Shown here: one piece after another, positions 1-5,320 of the stretch
Position numbering within the stretch: position 1 is the first letter of the stretch
Layout of the letters: each line of letters begins with the position of its first letter
Source: Burkholderiales bacterium
GTDB lineage: Bacteria > Pseudomonadota > Gammaproteobacteria > Burkholderiales > SG8-41
Length of the DNA: 5,914 nt
NCBI GenBank assembly: GCA_019746155.1
Contig: JAIESJ010000091.1
Location: 1 to 5,914 of the forward strand
Reading direction: 5' to 3'
Translations under genes and position numbers: made by a program
Notes under the pieces: model-generated
What the model was told of the DNA's origin: nothing
Databases searched by the model: none
Seen by the model: the letters and a program-made list of their open reading frames with translations, nothing else

Positions 1-1015
1 TGGAGAGCAGGCGCTGTATCGCAAGCGGCCGCAGCGGCAGCGGCGGCAGCGGCGCGAGCTGCATGCTGACCGTCTGGCCGGATCGGGCGTGGCGTTCCGC
101 CGTGTTTCTGACGATGACGTTGAGGTCGCCGTCGGCAACCTCGGGCTCGGCTTGGGCGGTGCGCGCGAAATCAAGGAACTGGCTGATCGCGGCATCGATA
201 TCCTCGATGTCCTGCGCCATGCCGGCTTTGAGCGCGGCATCGCCCTTGTCGTCGAGCATCTCGAGTCCGAGCCGGATGCGCGAGAGCGGCGTCCTGAGGT
301 CGTGCGAGATGCCGGCGAGCAGCAGCGCGCGCTCGTCATCGAGCCGTTTCAGGTCGGCCGCCATCTGGTTGAACGCGCGGGCGAGCGTCTGCATCTCCGC
401 CGGTCCCGATTCCGTTACCGGGGGCGGCATTCTGCCTTGGCCCATCTGCCCGGCCGCGCGCGTCAATTCCCGCAGCGGGCGGTTGATGCGCGACACGATC
501 AGGTAGGCGCCGGCGAGCGCCAGCAGCAGCACCAGCGCGCCCCAGCCGATCCAGCGCAGCGGCTCGACCCGCTCCAGCCGCGAGCGCGGCAGCATCACCC
601 AGTATTCGTCTTCGTCGATCTTGAAGCTGACCCACACGCCGCGGATGCCGTCGCGGTTGACCGCGAGCCGGGTTTCCGGGCCGAGCTGCTTGCGCAACTC
701 GGCCGCGATCAGCCGCAGGATCGGCCGGTCGGAAGGCAGGGGCGGGACGATCTCATCGGGTTCGGCGAGATGGACCTGGATGCCCTCGTGCTGCGAGATG
801 TCGCGCAACAGGCCCAGACGCTTGCCGGGCTGGGCGGTAATCAGGGCGGCGCGGGTCAGGTTGACCGCGCTCACGATCTGCTGCGCGATCTGCTGCGCGC
901 GCGGCTCGCGTTCCGACACCCGGAAAATTTGCAGCCACGCGAGGTGCGCGACGATCAGCAGCAGCGCGATCAGCAGCACGCTGCGCCACAGCAGTGTGCG
1001 CGGCCAGAGGGTCAT
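1..1015 (-). CDS. envZ: EnvZ-like sensor histidine kinase, C-terminus cut by window edge
   Basis: Inner-membrane sensor kinase expected to phosphorylate the OmpR-like regulator encoded just upstream. Reading from the ATG at 1015, 338 codons are visible. TM1 spans about residues 9-30, followed by a periplasmic sensor segment of about 120 residues, and TM2 about 154-175 (LVLLLALAGAYLIV). A HAMP linker follows to about 229, ending with FNQMAADLKRLDDERALLLA. The dimerisation/phosphoacceptor helix carries GISHDLRTPLSR with His238. The frame leaves the window at LAIQRLLS, where the N-box should begin, so the ATP-binding domain (N, D/F and G boxes) is outside. The start is the only Met before TM1, but no Shine-Dalgarno precedes it, because a GTGAAAA repeat occupies that position. 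It lies 88 nt downstream of the regulator on the same strand, presumably in one operon. Family assignment is strong; the envZ name follows from H-box, architecture and partner. Confidence 0.93.
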   Translation of the reverse strand, partial: MTLWPRTLLWRSVLLIALLLIVAHLAWLQIFRVSEREPRAQQIAQQIVSAVNLTRAALITAQPGKRLGLLRDISQHEGIQVHLAEPDEIVPPLPSDRPILRLIAAELRKQLGPETRLAVNRDGIRGVWVSFKIDEDEYWVMLPRSRLERVEPLRWIGWGALVLLLALAGAYLIVSRINRPLRELTRAAGQMGQGRMPPPVTESGPAEMQTLARAFNQMAADLKRLDDERALLLAGISHDLRTPLSRIRLGLEMLDDKGDAALKAGMAQDIEDIDAAISQFLDFARTAQAEPEVADGDLNVIVRNTAERHARSGQTVSMQLAPLPPLPLRPLAIQRLLS

Positions 1016-1020
1016 ACGGC

Positions 1021-1114
1021 GTGAAAAGTGAAAAGTGAAAAGTGAAAAGTATGCGCCCGCGCTCCGCGCATGCTTTTGAATTTACGTTTCACTACTTCAC
1101 CATTCACCTTTCAC
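1021..1114. repeat. Symmetric GTGAAAA-heptamer repeat element with central hairpin
   Basis: Four perfect tandem copies of GTGAAAA occupy 1021-1048. A hairpin follows: 1045-1056 (AAAAGTATGCGC) pairs with 1066-1077 (GCGCATGCTTTT), 12 pairs including one G-T, around a 9-nt loop. The right arm, 1087-1114, holds four degenerate TTCAC copies (at 1088, 1096, 1103 and 1110) at 7-8 nt spacing, the inverted counterpart of the left arm. The whole reads as a small non-coding palindromic element of intergenic or MITE-like type with no coding capacity. Its right end overlaps the 3' end of the ompR-like gene and its left end stops six bases before the kinase ATG. Confidence 0.8.
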
Positions 1115-1835
1115 TGTTCTTGCCGTCGGGGATGAAGACGTAGCCGAAACCCCACACGGTCTGGATGAAGACCGGCCTGGCCGGATCGGACTCGATGAGC
1201 CGCCGCAGGCGCGATACCTGCACGTCGATGCTGCGGTCGAAGGCGCCGAACTCGCGGCCGCGCGCGAGCTCCATCAGCTTGTCGCGCGACAGCGGCGTGC
1301 GCGGGTGCTGCGTGAGCACCTTGAGCAGCGCGAATTCGCCGGTGGTGAGCGGCACGTCCTCCCCGTTCCTGGCCAGGCTGCGGGCGGCGAGATTGAGGCG
1401 GAACGGCCCGAATTCCACGATCTCGATCCCGGCGCTCGGCGCGCCGGGCGGCGTGGGTGCGGGCCGCCGCCGCAGCACGGCCTGGATGCGCGCCACCAGC
1501 TCGCGCGGGTTGAACGGCTTGGGCAGGTAGTCGTCGGCGCCGACCTCAAGCCCGACGATGCGGTCGACGTCGTCGCCCTTGGCGGTCAGCATGATGACCG
1601 GCATGTTCTCGTTGCCGCTGCGTAGCCGCCGGCAGATGGAAAGCCCGTCCTCGCCCGGCAGCATCAGGTCGAGTACCATCAGGTCGTAGCGTTCGCGCGC
1701 GAGCTGGCGGCTCATGTCGTTGCCGTCGGCCACGGCGCGCACGCTGAAGCCCTGTTCGGTGAGATAGCGGTCGAGCAAATCGCGCAGGCGCGCGTCGTCG
1801 TCCACCACCAGGATTCTGGTCTTGTTTGCGGCCAT
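1104..1835 (-). CDS. ompR: OmpR-family response regulator (OmpR)
   Basis: Cytoplasmic DNA-binding response regulator of 243 aa, close to the length of OmpR. The receiver domain covers about residues 6-122. The acidic pocket is Asp12/Asp13, the phosphoacceptor Asp56 (LDLMLPGEDG), with conserved Thr84 (MLTAKGDD) and Lys106 (LPKPFNPREL). A proline-rich linker (about 124-135) leads to the OmpR/PhoB winged-helix domain, about 140-236, with recognition helix RSIDVQVSRLRRLIE (201-215) and the wing IQTVWGFGYVF (224-234). Asp12, Asp56 and Lys106 sit one residue from their E. coli OmpR equivalents. The start is the ATG at 1835; the ribosome site is weak. The last residues, SER plus the TGA, fall inside the GTGAAAA repeat, so the original C-terminus was probably altered. 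It precedes the kinase gene in the ompR-envZ order. It is divergent from the small exported protein gene at 2085, with which it shares a 249-bp intergenic region. Confidence 0.95.
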   Translation of the reverse strand: MAANKTRILVVDDDARLRDLLDRYLTEQGFSVRAVADGNDMSRQLARERYDLMVLDLMLPGEDGLSICRRLRSGNENMPVIMLTAKGDDVDRIVGLEVGADDYLPKPFNPRELVARIQAVLRRRPAPTPPGAPSAGIEIVEFGPFRLNLAARSLARNGEDVPLTTGEFALLKVLTQHPRTPLSRDKLMELARGREFGAFDRSIDVQVSRLRRLIESDPARPVFIQTVWGFGYVFIPDGKNSER

Positions 1836-1914
1836 GAAACTATCTTAAAAGGGTTCGGTGCCGTTATGTCATGATCGTGTAAAAGTTTATTGCTGCCGCT
1901 CCCTCTGAAACAGA

Positions 1915-1944
1915 TTGTTACACAAAACCGCGGCGTGTTAACAA
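1915..1944. promoter_or_regulatory. Candidate regulator-binding half-sites (TGTTA-CA repeats)
   Basis: TGTTACA at 1916-1922 and TGTTAACA (a perfect 8-bp palindrome) at 1936-1943 lie exactly 20 bp apart, two helical turns. The same bases also form the inverted pair TTGTTA (1915-1920) and TAACAA (1939-1944). They sit between the divergent ompR-like gene and the small exported protein gene, where autoregulation by a response regulator would be expected. No direct match to a known operator is claimed. Confidence 0.35.
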
Positions 1945-1997
1945 CCCGCCTACAAGCCCGCGCTAACATGAGTCAACGCTGCAATGTGCGGGATGCG

Positions 1998-2028
1998 TTG
2001 TCCGGTCGGCGGCGGGTACGTCTATAAT
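1998..2028 (+). promoter_or_regulatory. Candidate sigma-70 promoter for the small exported protein
   Basis: A perfect -10 box TATAAT lies at 2023-2028, with TTGTCC at 1998-2003 as the best -35 (four of six consensus bases). The 19-bp spacer is longer than ideal. Transcription would start near 2035 and give a leader of about 50 nt before the ATG at 2085. Confidence 0.5.
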
Positions 2029-2072
2029 GAAACGCACAACGCCGCAAGGCGGGGTTCTGGCCGGAGGGCTTC

Positions 2073-2078
2073 AAGGAG
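2073..2078 (+). promoter_or_regulatory. Ribosome binding site AAGGAG
   Basis: AAGGAG lies 6 nt before the ATG at 2085. It is the strongest Shine-Dalgarno in the left half of the window and fixes the start of the small exported protein. Confidence 0.8.
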
Positions 2079-2084
2079 CGGTAG

Positions 2085-2363
2085 ATGAAAGCATTGCTCG
2101 GAGCGTTTGTAGCGGGGATGGCGGTATTGTCGCAACCCGCGGCGGCGCAGTCGCGCGGATTCGGCCCCTGGCTGCAGGAGGCGCAGGAGCAACGCTCGCA
2201 GCCGCACGAGCCCATGCAGCGCGAGATGCGCCGCGAACGCCGCATGGCGCCGGAACACGGCGAGCGCGCGCACGGCAGGCTCACGGACGAGGAACGCCGC
2301 GAATTGCGTCGCGACATCGACCAGGCCGGTCGTGAAATCTACCGGCAACCCCACAAACGCTGA
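2085..2363 (+). CDS. Small secreted/periplasmic charged protein, function unknown
   Basis: A 92-aa protein with a clear Sec signal peptide: Lys2, hydrophobic core LLGAFVAGMAVL, and an Ala-rich cleavage site at about 19-21 (PAAA) before QS. The mature part, about 71 aa, is hydrophilic and rich in Arg, Glu and Gln. It contains a predicted helical C-terminal segment LTDEERRELRRDIDQAGREI. The style matches small periplasmic proteins of unknown function that end in an EERRxLRRDIxxAGREIY-like motif, which I recall from betaproteobacteria; that resemblance is from memory and no role is established. The start is fixed by AAGGAG 6 nt upstream, and a TATAAT promoter lies about 55 bp upstream. It is transcribed divergently from the ompR-like gene, so control by that regulator is possible. 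No clear terminator follows. Confidence 0.8.
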   Translation: MKALLGAFVAGMAVLSQPAAAQSRGFGPWLQEAQEQRSQPHEPMQREMRRERRMAPEHGERAHGRLTDEERRELRRDIDQAGREIYRQPHKR

Positions 2364-2378
2364 AATTCCGGACAGTTC

Positions 2379-2540
2379 ATGCAGGCGTTGGCCGGCATCC
2401 GCTTCTTCAATGGTAAGTTATTGTATAAATTGAATAATTCTGCCTATGCTGGAGTGAGGGGTGCGCTCGGCCGGCGCAACGGCAACCTGCCGTTCGTGGT
2501 GGATTTTCACGACCTCTGCGCCACCGCCCTGGAGAAATGA
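2379..2540 (+). CDS. Possible 53-aa ORF or gene remnant, unrecognised
   Basis: The ATG at 2379 opens a 53-codon frame ending in TGA at 2538-2540. It begins MQALAGIRFFNGKLLYKL and ends PFVVDFHDLCATALEK. The second half (from about 2456) has strong G/C third positions like the real genes here, while the first half crosses an AT-rich island. That split suggests a remnant of a longer gene whose 5' part was replaced, or a chance ORF. The only ribosome-site hint is a GGA 6 nt before the ATG. I do not recognise the family. It lies 15 nt after the small exported protein and could be co-transcribed with it. Confidence 0.25.
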   Translation: MQALAGIRFFNGKLLYKLNNSAYAGVRGALGRRNGNLPFVVDFHDLCATALEK

Positions 2541-2742
2541 CGGGGAATGACTTCCGTCGGCGCGCCGGGCGGCCGCTTCGCGCCGCCTGATCTGGTGAGG
2601 GCATAGGGCTGCTGCCGGCGCTGCGGCGGCGGGTGGCCTTCATGATACGGGCATAAAGCTTTCCGGATAACGGCGTGCCGCAGGGCACCCCGGCAGCTTG
2701 ACCGGGTTTCTCGCGTTATCACGCAACGAGGGCTAAAATGTT

Positions 2743-2781
2743 GGCGCCGCCCCGGAGGGCGGAGGGCGGCACCCGGTTTTT
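2743..2781 (+). terminator. Terminator-like GC hairpin with T5 tract in front of the DGQHR gene
   Basis: GGCGCCGCCC (2743-2752) pairs with GGGCGGCACC (2764-2773), with one C-A mismatch. A tighter alternative pairs CCGCCC (2747-2752) with GGGCGG (2757-2762) around a CGGA loop. TTTTT follows at 2777-2781, inside the near-palindrome GGTTTT-T-AAAACC (2775-2787). Either fold is an intrinsic-terminator shape. It lies only 34 nt before the DGQHR ATG, so it either ends upstream transcripts or acts in the leader. A TAAAAT (2734-2739) just ahead could be a -10 box, but no good -35 matches it. Confidence 0.45.
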
Positions 2782-2802
2782 AAAACCTATAAAGAGCCAG
2801 GC

Positions 2803-2808
2803 GGGAGA
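2803..2808 (+). promoter_or_regulatory. Ribosome binding site GGGAGA, sets the DGQHR start
   Basis: GGGAGA lies 7 nt before the ATG at 2816. The alternative in-frame ATG at 2738 has no comparable site and would place the terminator-like hairpin inside the coding region, so 2816 is preferred. Confidence 0.7.
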
Positions 2809-2815
2809 CAGCATC

Positions 2816-3946
2816 ATGCTTGCAACACGGATACGCCAGAAGGACGGCATTTTTTATTTCGCGAGCTGCCCTGCGGGGGAGACCCTGAACAAGGTGCGTT
2901 TCATCAGCCGCTACTACGGCGAAGGCGAGCAGATCGCGCCGCAGACGGTTCCGCAGCACGACGAGATCGCGCAGTTCATCGCGCGCGTCGAGCATACCGA
3001 CCAGGCTTTCCAGCGCCAGCTCTCGCGCGCCAAGGTGCGGGCGCTCAAGAATTTCTACGAAATGGCGGTGAGCCAGCCGCCGATCCCCGGCACCGTGCTG
3101 CTTTTTACCGCGGAAACATTGCGCTTCACCGCGCTCAGCGGCCACGAGAACATCGGCCACTTGCAGGAGCCGGATGAAAAATATCTGATCATCGATGGCC
3201 AGCACCGGCTGGCGGCCCTGAACTTCTACCTGAAAGAGCACCCGGCGGAGGCCGGCAGCATCAACGTGCCGTGCGTGATCTTCGACGGGCGCAGCGAGGA
3301 CTTCGCGGCCGAGATGTTCGTCATCATCAATTCGACCCCGACCCGCATCAACAAAAGCCATCTGGTGGACTTGTACGAGCGCGTATCGTGGGCCGACCCC
3401 GACAAGCGCTTCGCGGCGCGCATGGGGGAGGATCTCTACAGCGAGCCCGACAGTCCGCTCAGGTACCGCATCAACCGCTTGGGCGGCCGCAGCCTGAAGG
3501 ACAAGTGGATACTGCAGGCGGAGCTGTTCAACGAGCTGCACCGCTGGGTGAGCGCCGACTGGAAAAAAATCCAGCGCGCCTCGAACAGCTATCGCGAGGA
3601 GGAGCGCTATTACGGCATCATCCGCGATTTTCTCAAGGCGGCGCAGCACGTATGGGGCGAGGCCTGGGGCAACGACAACTACATGGTGACCAGGCCCGTC
3701 ACCCTCAAGGCCATGGTGCGCGCGTGCGCCGATCTGGCGCGCGCTGACGCCGAGCCGGCCGAAGGCCGCGTCAAGCGCTGGGAAGAGCGCCTCGCCCCGT
3801 GGGGCGAGCTGCGGCGGACGTTCCGCGTGGAAGGCTTCTACGAACGTTTCCCGGCCCGCGGGCAGATCGAGCGCGTGAGCCGCATCCACCGCGAGCTTGC
3901 GCGGGTGGCGGGCATCGAAATCCGCAGCGGCAAGAACAGCGGCTAG
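2816..3946 (+). CDS. DGQHR-domain protein (DndB-related)
   Basis: A 376-aa soluble protein with no signal peptide or membrane segment. The signature is IIDGQHRLAAL, with D127-G-Q-H-R131. A second conserved-looking block, FVIINSTPTRINKSHLVDLYE (about 168-188), contains the IN-T-T-INKS pattern seen after the DGQHR motif in this family. DGQHR proteins include DndB, the transcriptional repressor of DNA phosphorothioation operons, and are distantly related to the ParB/Srx-like and DUF262 (DGQQR) folds. Many are encoded in defence or mobile regions. Here no dnd genes are visible, so this is an orphan DGQHR protein or part of a different system. The C-terminal half (about 190-376) is charged and helical-looking, with no family I recognise. 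The start at 2816 rests on its ribosome site and on the sequence MLATRIRQKDGIFYF resembling a domain beginning. A WYL regulator follows 286 nt downstream on the same strand. Domain call is firm; the biochemical role is unknown. Confidence 0.88.
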   Translation: MLATRIRQKDGIFYFASCPAGETLNKVRFISRYYGEGEQIAPQTVPQHDEIAQFIARVEHTDQAFQRQLSRAKVRALKNFYEMAVSQPPIPGTVLLFTAETLRFTALSGHENIGHLQEPDEKYLIIDGQHRLAALNFYLKEHPAEAGSINVPCVIFDGRSEDFAAEMFVIINSTPTRINKSHLVDLYERVSWADPDKRFAARMGEDLYSEPDSPLRYRINRLGGRSLKDKWILQAELFNELHRWVSADWKKIQRASNSYREEERYYGIIRDFLKAAQHVWGEAWGNDNYMVTRPVTLKAMVRACADLARADAEPAEGRVKRWEERLAPWGELRRTFRVEGFYERFPARGQIERVSRIHRELARVAGIEIRSGKNSG

Positions 3947-3979
3947 GAGTTTGCCGGACTTAGCCCCGGCAAACTCCTA
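3944..3979 (+). terminator. Perfect 14-bp stem-loop overlapping the DGQHR stop codon
   Basis: TAGGAGTTTGCCGG (3944-3957) pairs without mismatch with CCGGCAAACTCCTA (3966-3979) around the loop ACTTAGCC. The first three bases of the stem are the TAG stop of the DGQHR gene. No T-tract follows (AGGAAGC), so it is not a classical intrinsic terminator. It could stabilise the mRNA 3' end, or act as a terminator of the kind seen without a U-run. Confidence 0.55.
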
Positions 3980-3997
3980 AGGAAGCTCTGATTAACC

Positions 3998-4026
3998 TTG
4001 AAGGGGAGGGAGACGCTTTGTAACAC
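3998..4026 (+). promoter_or_regulatory. Weak candidate promoter for the WYL regulator
   Basis: TTGAAG (3998-4003) and TAACAC (4021-4026) are 17 bp apart. The -35 is good and the -10 is poor. Transcription would start near 4033, immediately before the palindrome at 4042-4063, and give a leader of about 200 nt. Confidence 0.3.
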
Positions 4027-4041
4027 AGTAAGACTAGGCGG

Positions 4042-4063
4042 CTGCCGGACCCGGGTCCGACAG
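4042..4063. promoter_or_regulatory. 22-bp near-perfect palindrome, candidate operator
   Basis: CGGACCCGGGTCCG (4046-4059) is a perfect 14-bp palindrome. It extends on both sides with CTG (4042-4044) and CAG (4061-4063) after a single mismatched pair. It lies about 170 bp upstream of the WYL regulator and just downstream of the weak promoter, as expected for an autorepressor binding as a dimer. Confidence 0.5.
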
Positions 4064-4066
4064 TAG

Positions 4067-4086
4067 GGCGGCATTCCCATGCCGCC
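4067..4086. repeat. GGCGGCAT/ATGCCGCC inverted repeat
   Basis: Two 8-bp arms (4067-4074 and 4079-4086) match perfectly around TCCC. Further GC-rich arms follow: CGCGGCC (4139-4145) with GGCCGCG (4161-4167), and CGCGG-TG-CCGCG (4190-4201). If transcribed, this stretch would be a heavily folded leader for the WYL gene. Confidence 0.45.
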
Positions 4087-4221
4087 ATTCAGTGCCGGCG
4101 TGGATTGCCGGCCTGCGTCCTGGCGCTCCGCTCACGTTCGCGGCCCAGGAGCGGGGACAAGGCCGCGTGGCCCCGGGAGTTTGTGGGTGCGCGGTGCCGC
4201 GAGCCGCCTTTATTTTCGCGT

Positions 4222-4228
4222 GGGGAGG
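4222..4228 (+). promoter_or_regulatory. Ribosome binding site GGGGAGG, sets the WYL gene start
   Basis: GGGGAGG ends 4 nt before the ATG at 4233. It selects this start over the in-frame ATG at 4092, whose extra 47 codons (MPAWIAGLRPG...) show no domain character. Confidence 0.65.
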
Positions 4229-4232
4229 ATGT

Positions 4233-5225
4233 ATGGACCGCTTCCACCGCTATTATCATCTGCATCGCATCCTGTCCTTGCGCCGCTTCCCGGTTTCCCG
4301 CACGGTGATCGAGCGCGAGCTGGAATGTTCTCGCCCGACCGTCAAGCGCATGATCGACGAGCTGCGCAATTACGGGGCGCCCATCGAATATGTTCGTGAA
4401 CAGAACGGCTATCGCTACACGCCCGGCGCGGCGTTCGAGCTGCCGGGCATCTGGTTTTCCCCCTCCGAGCTCGAGGCGCTGTTCGTCGCGGAGCATCTGC
4501 TGGAGAGCGCCGAGCCGGGGCTTCTCGCCGAAACCCTCGCGCCGCTCAGGCGCAAGCTGCAGGGGATACTCGCGCTCGAACATCTCGGCCGCGGCGAGCT
4601 CGCGCGCCGCGTGCGCATCCTGCGCATGGCCGGGCGCGGCCCCGGCAGGTTCTTCAGCGCGGTAGCCGATGCGCTGACCCGCCGCAGGCGGCTCATCATC
4701 GAGTATCATTCCCGCAGTCATGACGAATTGACCGGACGCGAAGTCTCCCCGCAGCGGCTGGTGCACTACCGCGACAACTGGTATCTCGACGCCTGGTGCC
4801 ACGCGCGCAAGGCGCTGCGCAGCTTCGCGGTCGAGCGCATCCGCTCGGCCCGGCCGCGGGAGCGGCGCGCGCGCGAGATTCCGGAGCGCGACCTCGACGC
4901 CCATTTCGCGGCCGCCTACGGCATCTTCGCCGGGGCCCCGGTGCATACCGCGGTCCTGCGTTTTTCTCCCGAGCGTGCGCGCTGGGTGGCCGAGGAGCAG
5001 TGGCACCCGCGGCAGGAGGGGAGGTTCCTCGAAGACGGCGGCTACGAATTAAAGGTGCCGTACGGCGATGCGCGCGAGCTGGTGATGGACGTTCTCAAGC
5101 ACGGACAGCACGCCGAGGTTCTGGCGCCGGAATCCCTGCGCAGCGCCATCGCCGACATACTCCGGCGCTCGATGCTGCAGTATGCGGCGCCACCAGAATC
5201 CGATAGGACCGGGCACGCAAAATGA
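4233..5225 (+). CDS. HTH-WYL-WCX transcriptional regulator (YafY-like)
   Basis: A cytoplasmic DNA-binding protein of 330 aa, the usual size for this family. An N-terminal winged HTH of the HTH_11 type covers about residues 5-62 (VSRTVIERELECSRPTVKRMIDELR, then the wing around EQNGYRY). A linker follows, about 70-140, with SELEALFVAEHLLE. The WYL domain, about 140-205, contains the signature VSPQRLVHYRDNWYLDAWC (Trp183-Tyr184-Leu185) and the downstream SFAVERI, the usual R-F-L-RI-type ligand-pocket strand. The C-terminal WCX domain, about 235-315, ends with EVLAPESLRSAIADIL. WYL domains sense small ligands or nucleic-acid signals, and several members (BrxR/CapW type) control phage-defence loci. 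The gene follows the DGQHR gene on the same strand, with a palindromic candidate operator between them, so autoregulation or control of the DGQHR gene is plausible. The TGA overlaps an ATG (5222-5224), but no convincing gene follows on this strand. Confidence 0.92.
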   Translation: MDRFHRYYHLHRILSLRRFPVSRTVIERELECSRPTVKRMIDELRNYGAPIEYVREQNGYRYTPGAAFELPGIWFSPSELEALFVAEHLLESAEPGLLAETLAPLRRKLQGILALEHLGRGELARRVRILRMAGRGPGRFFSAVADALTRRRRLIIEYHSRSHDELTGREVSPQRLVHYRDNWYLDAWCHARKALRSFAVERIRSARPRERRAREIPERDLDAHFAAAYGIFAGAPVHTAVLRFSPERARWVAEEQWHPRQEGRFLEDGGYELKVPYGDARELVMDVLKHGQHAEVLAPESLRSAIADILRRSMLQYAAPPESDRTGHAK

Positions 5226-5256
5226 AACCCGGTCGCAACAAACGCGCCGCCGTAGC

Positions 5257-5303
5257 GCAGGCGACCCGCCTGCACGCAGGCCGGAGCCGACGCGAGCCTC
5301 GCG
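5257..5303. repeat. Clustered small stem-loops in the convergent gap
   Basis: GCAGGCG (5257-5263) pairs with CGCCTGC (5267-5273) around ACC. A third copy, GCAGGC (5276-5281), can compete for the same arm. CGCGAG (5291-5296) and CTCGCG (5298-5303) form a second palindrome. They lie between the 3' ends of the convergent WYL and vapC-like genes, where a bidirectional terminator would be useful, but no T-tract is present on either strand. Confidence 0.35.
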
Positions 5304-5320
5304 CCATGACCGCGGCTGGG

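Larger units (their letters stand above)
2364..2815. other. Largely non-coding 452-base gap
   Basis: No recognisable protein-family gene is visible on either strand. The stretch holds an AT-rich island (about 2410-2455) unlike its GC-rich surroundings, with promoter-like TTGTAT (2421-2426) and TATGCT (2445-2450) at 18-bp spacing. It also holds the doubtful ORF 2379-2540, a small GTGCC/GGCAC hairpin (2675-2688) and a GC hairpin with T-tract (2743-2781). Minus-strand frames here are rich in Arg, Pro and Gly and look like chance openings in GC-rich DNA. Confidence 0.6.

Noticed and set aside
89..1024. Long plus-strand open frame opposite the kinase
   Set aside because: It is antisense to a clear histidine kinase with H-box, HAMP and two membrane segments. 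Its protein is Arg/Gln/Asp-rich low complexity, a typical GC-rich shadow.
2738..2815. Upstream ATG extending the DGQHR protein by 26 residues
   Set aside because: It lacks a ribosome site, and the extension would translate through the terminator-like hairpin.
2780..3889. 369-aa minus-strand frame opposite the DGQHR gene
   Set aside because: It mirrors the coding strand of a gene with a recognised signature and shows no motif of its own.
3980..4000. AGGAAGCTCTGATTAA, reminiscent of an insertion-sequence end
   Set aside because: No matching inverted partner, target duplication or transposase is visible, and the resemblance is from memory only.
4092..4232. Upstream ATG extending the WYL regulator by 47 residues
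   Set aside because: The extension is low-complexity, and the ATG at 4233 has GGGGAGG and starts the expected HTH.
4089..5006. 305-aa minus-strand frame opposite the WYL regulator
   Set aside because: The plus strand carries HTH, WYL and WCX features; the minus product has none.
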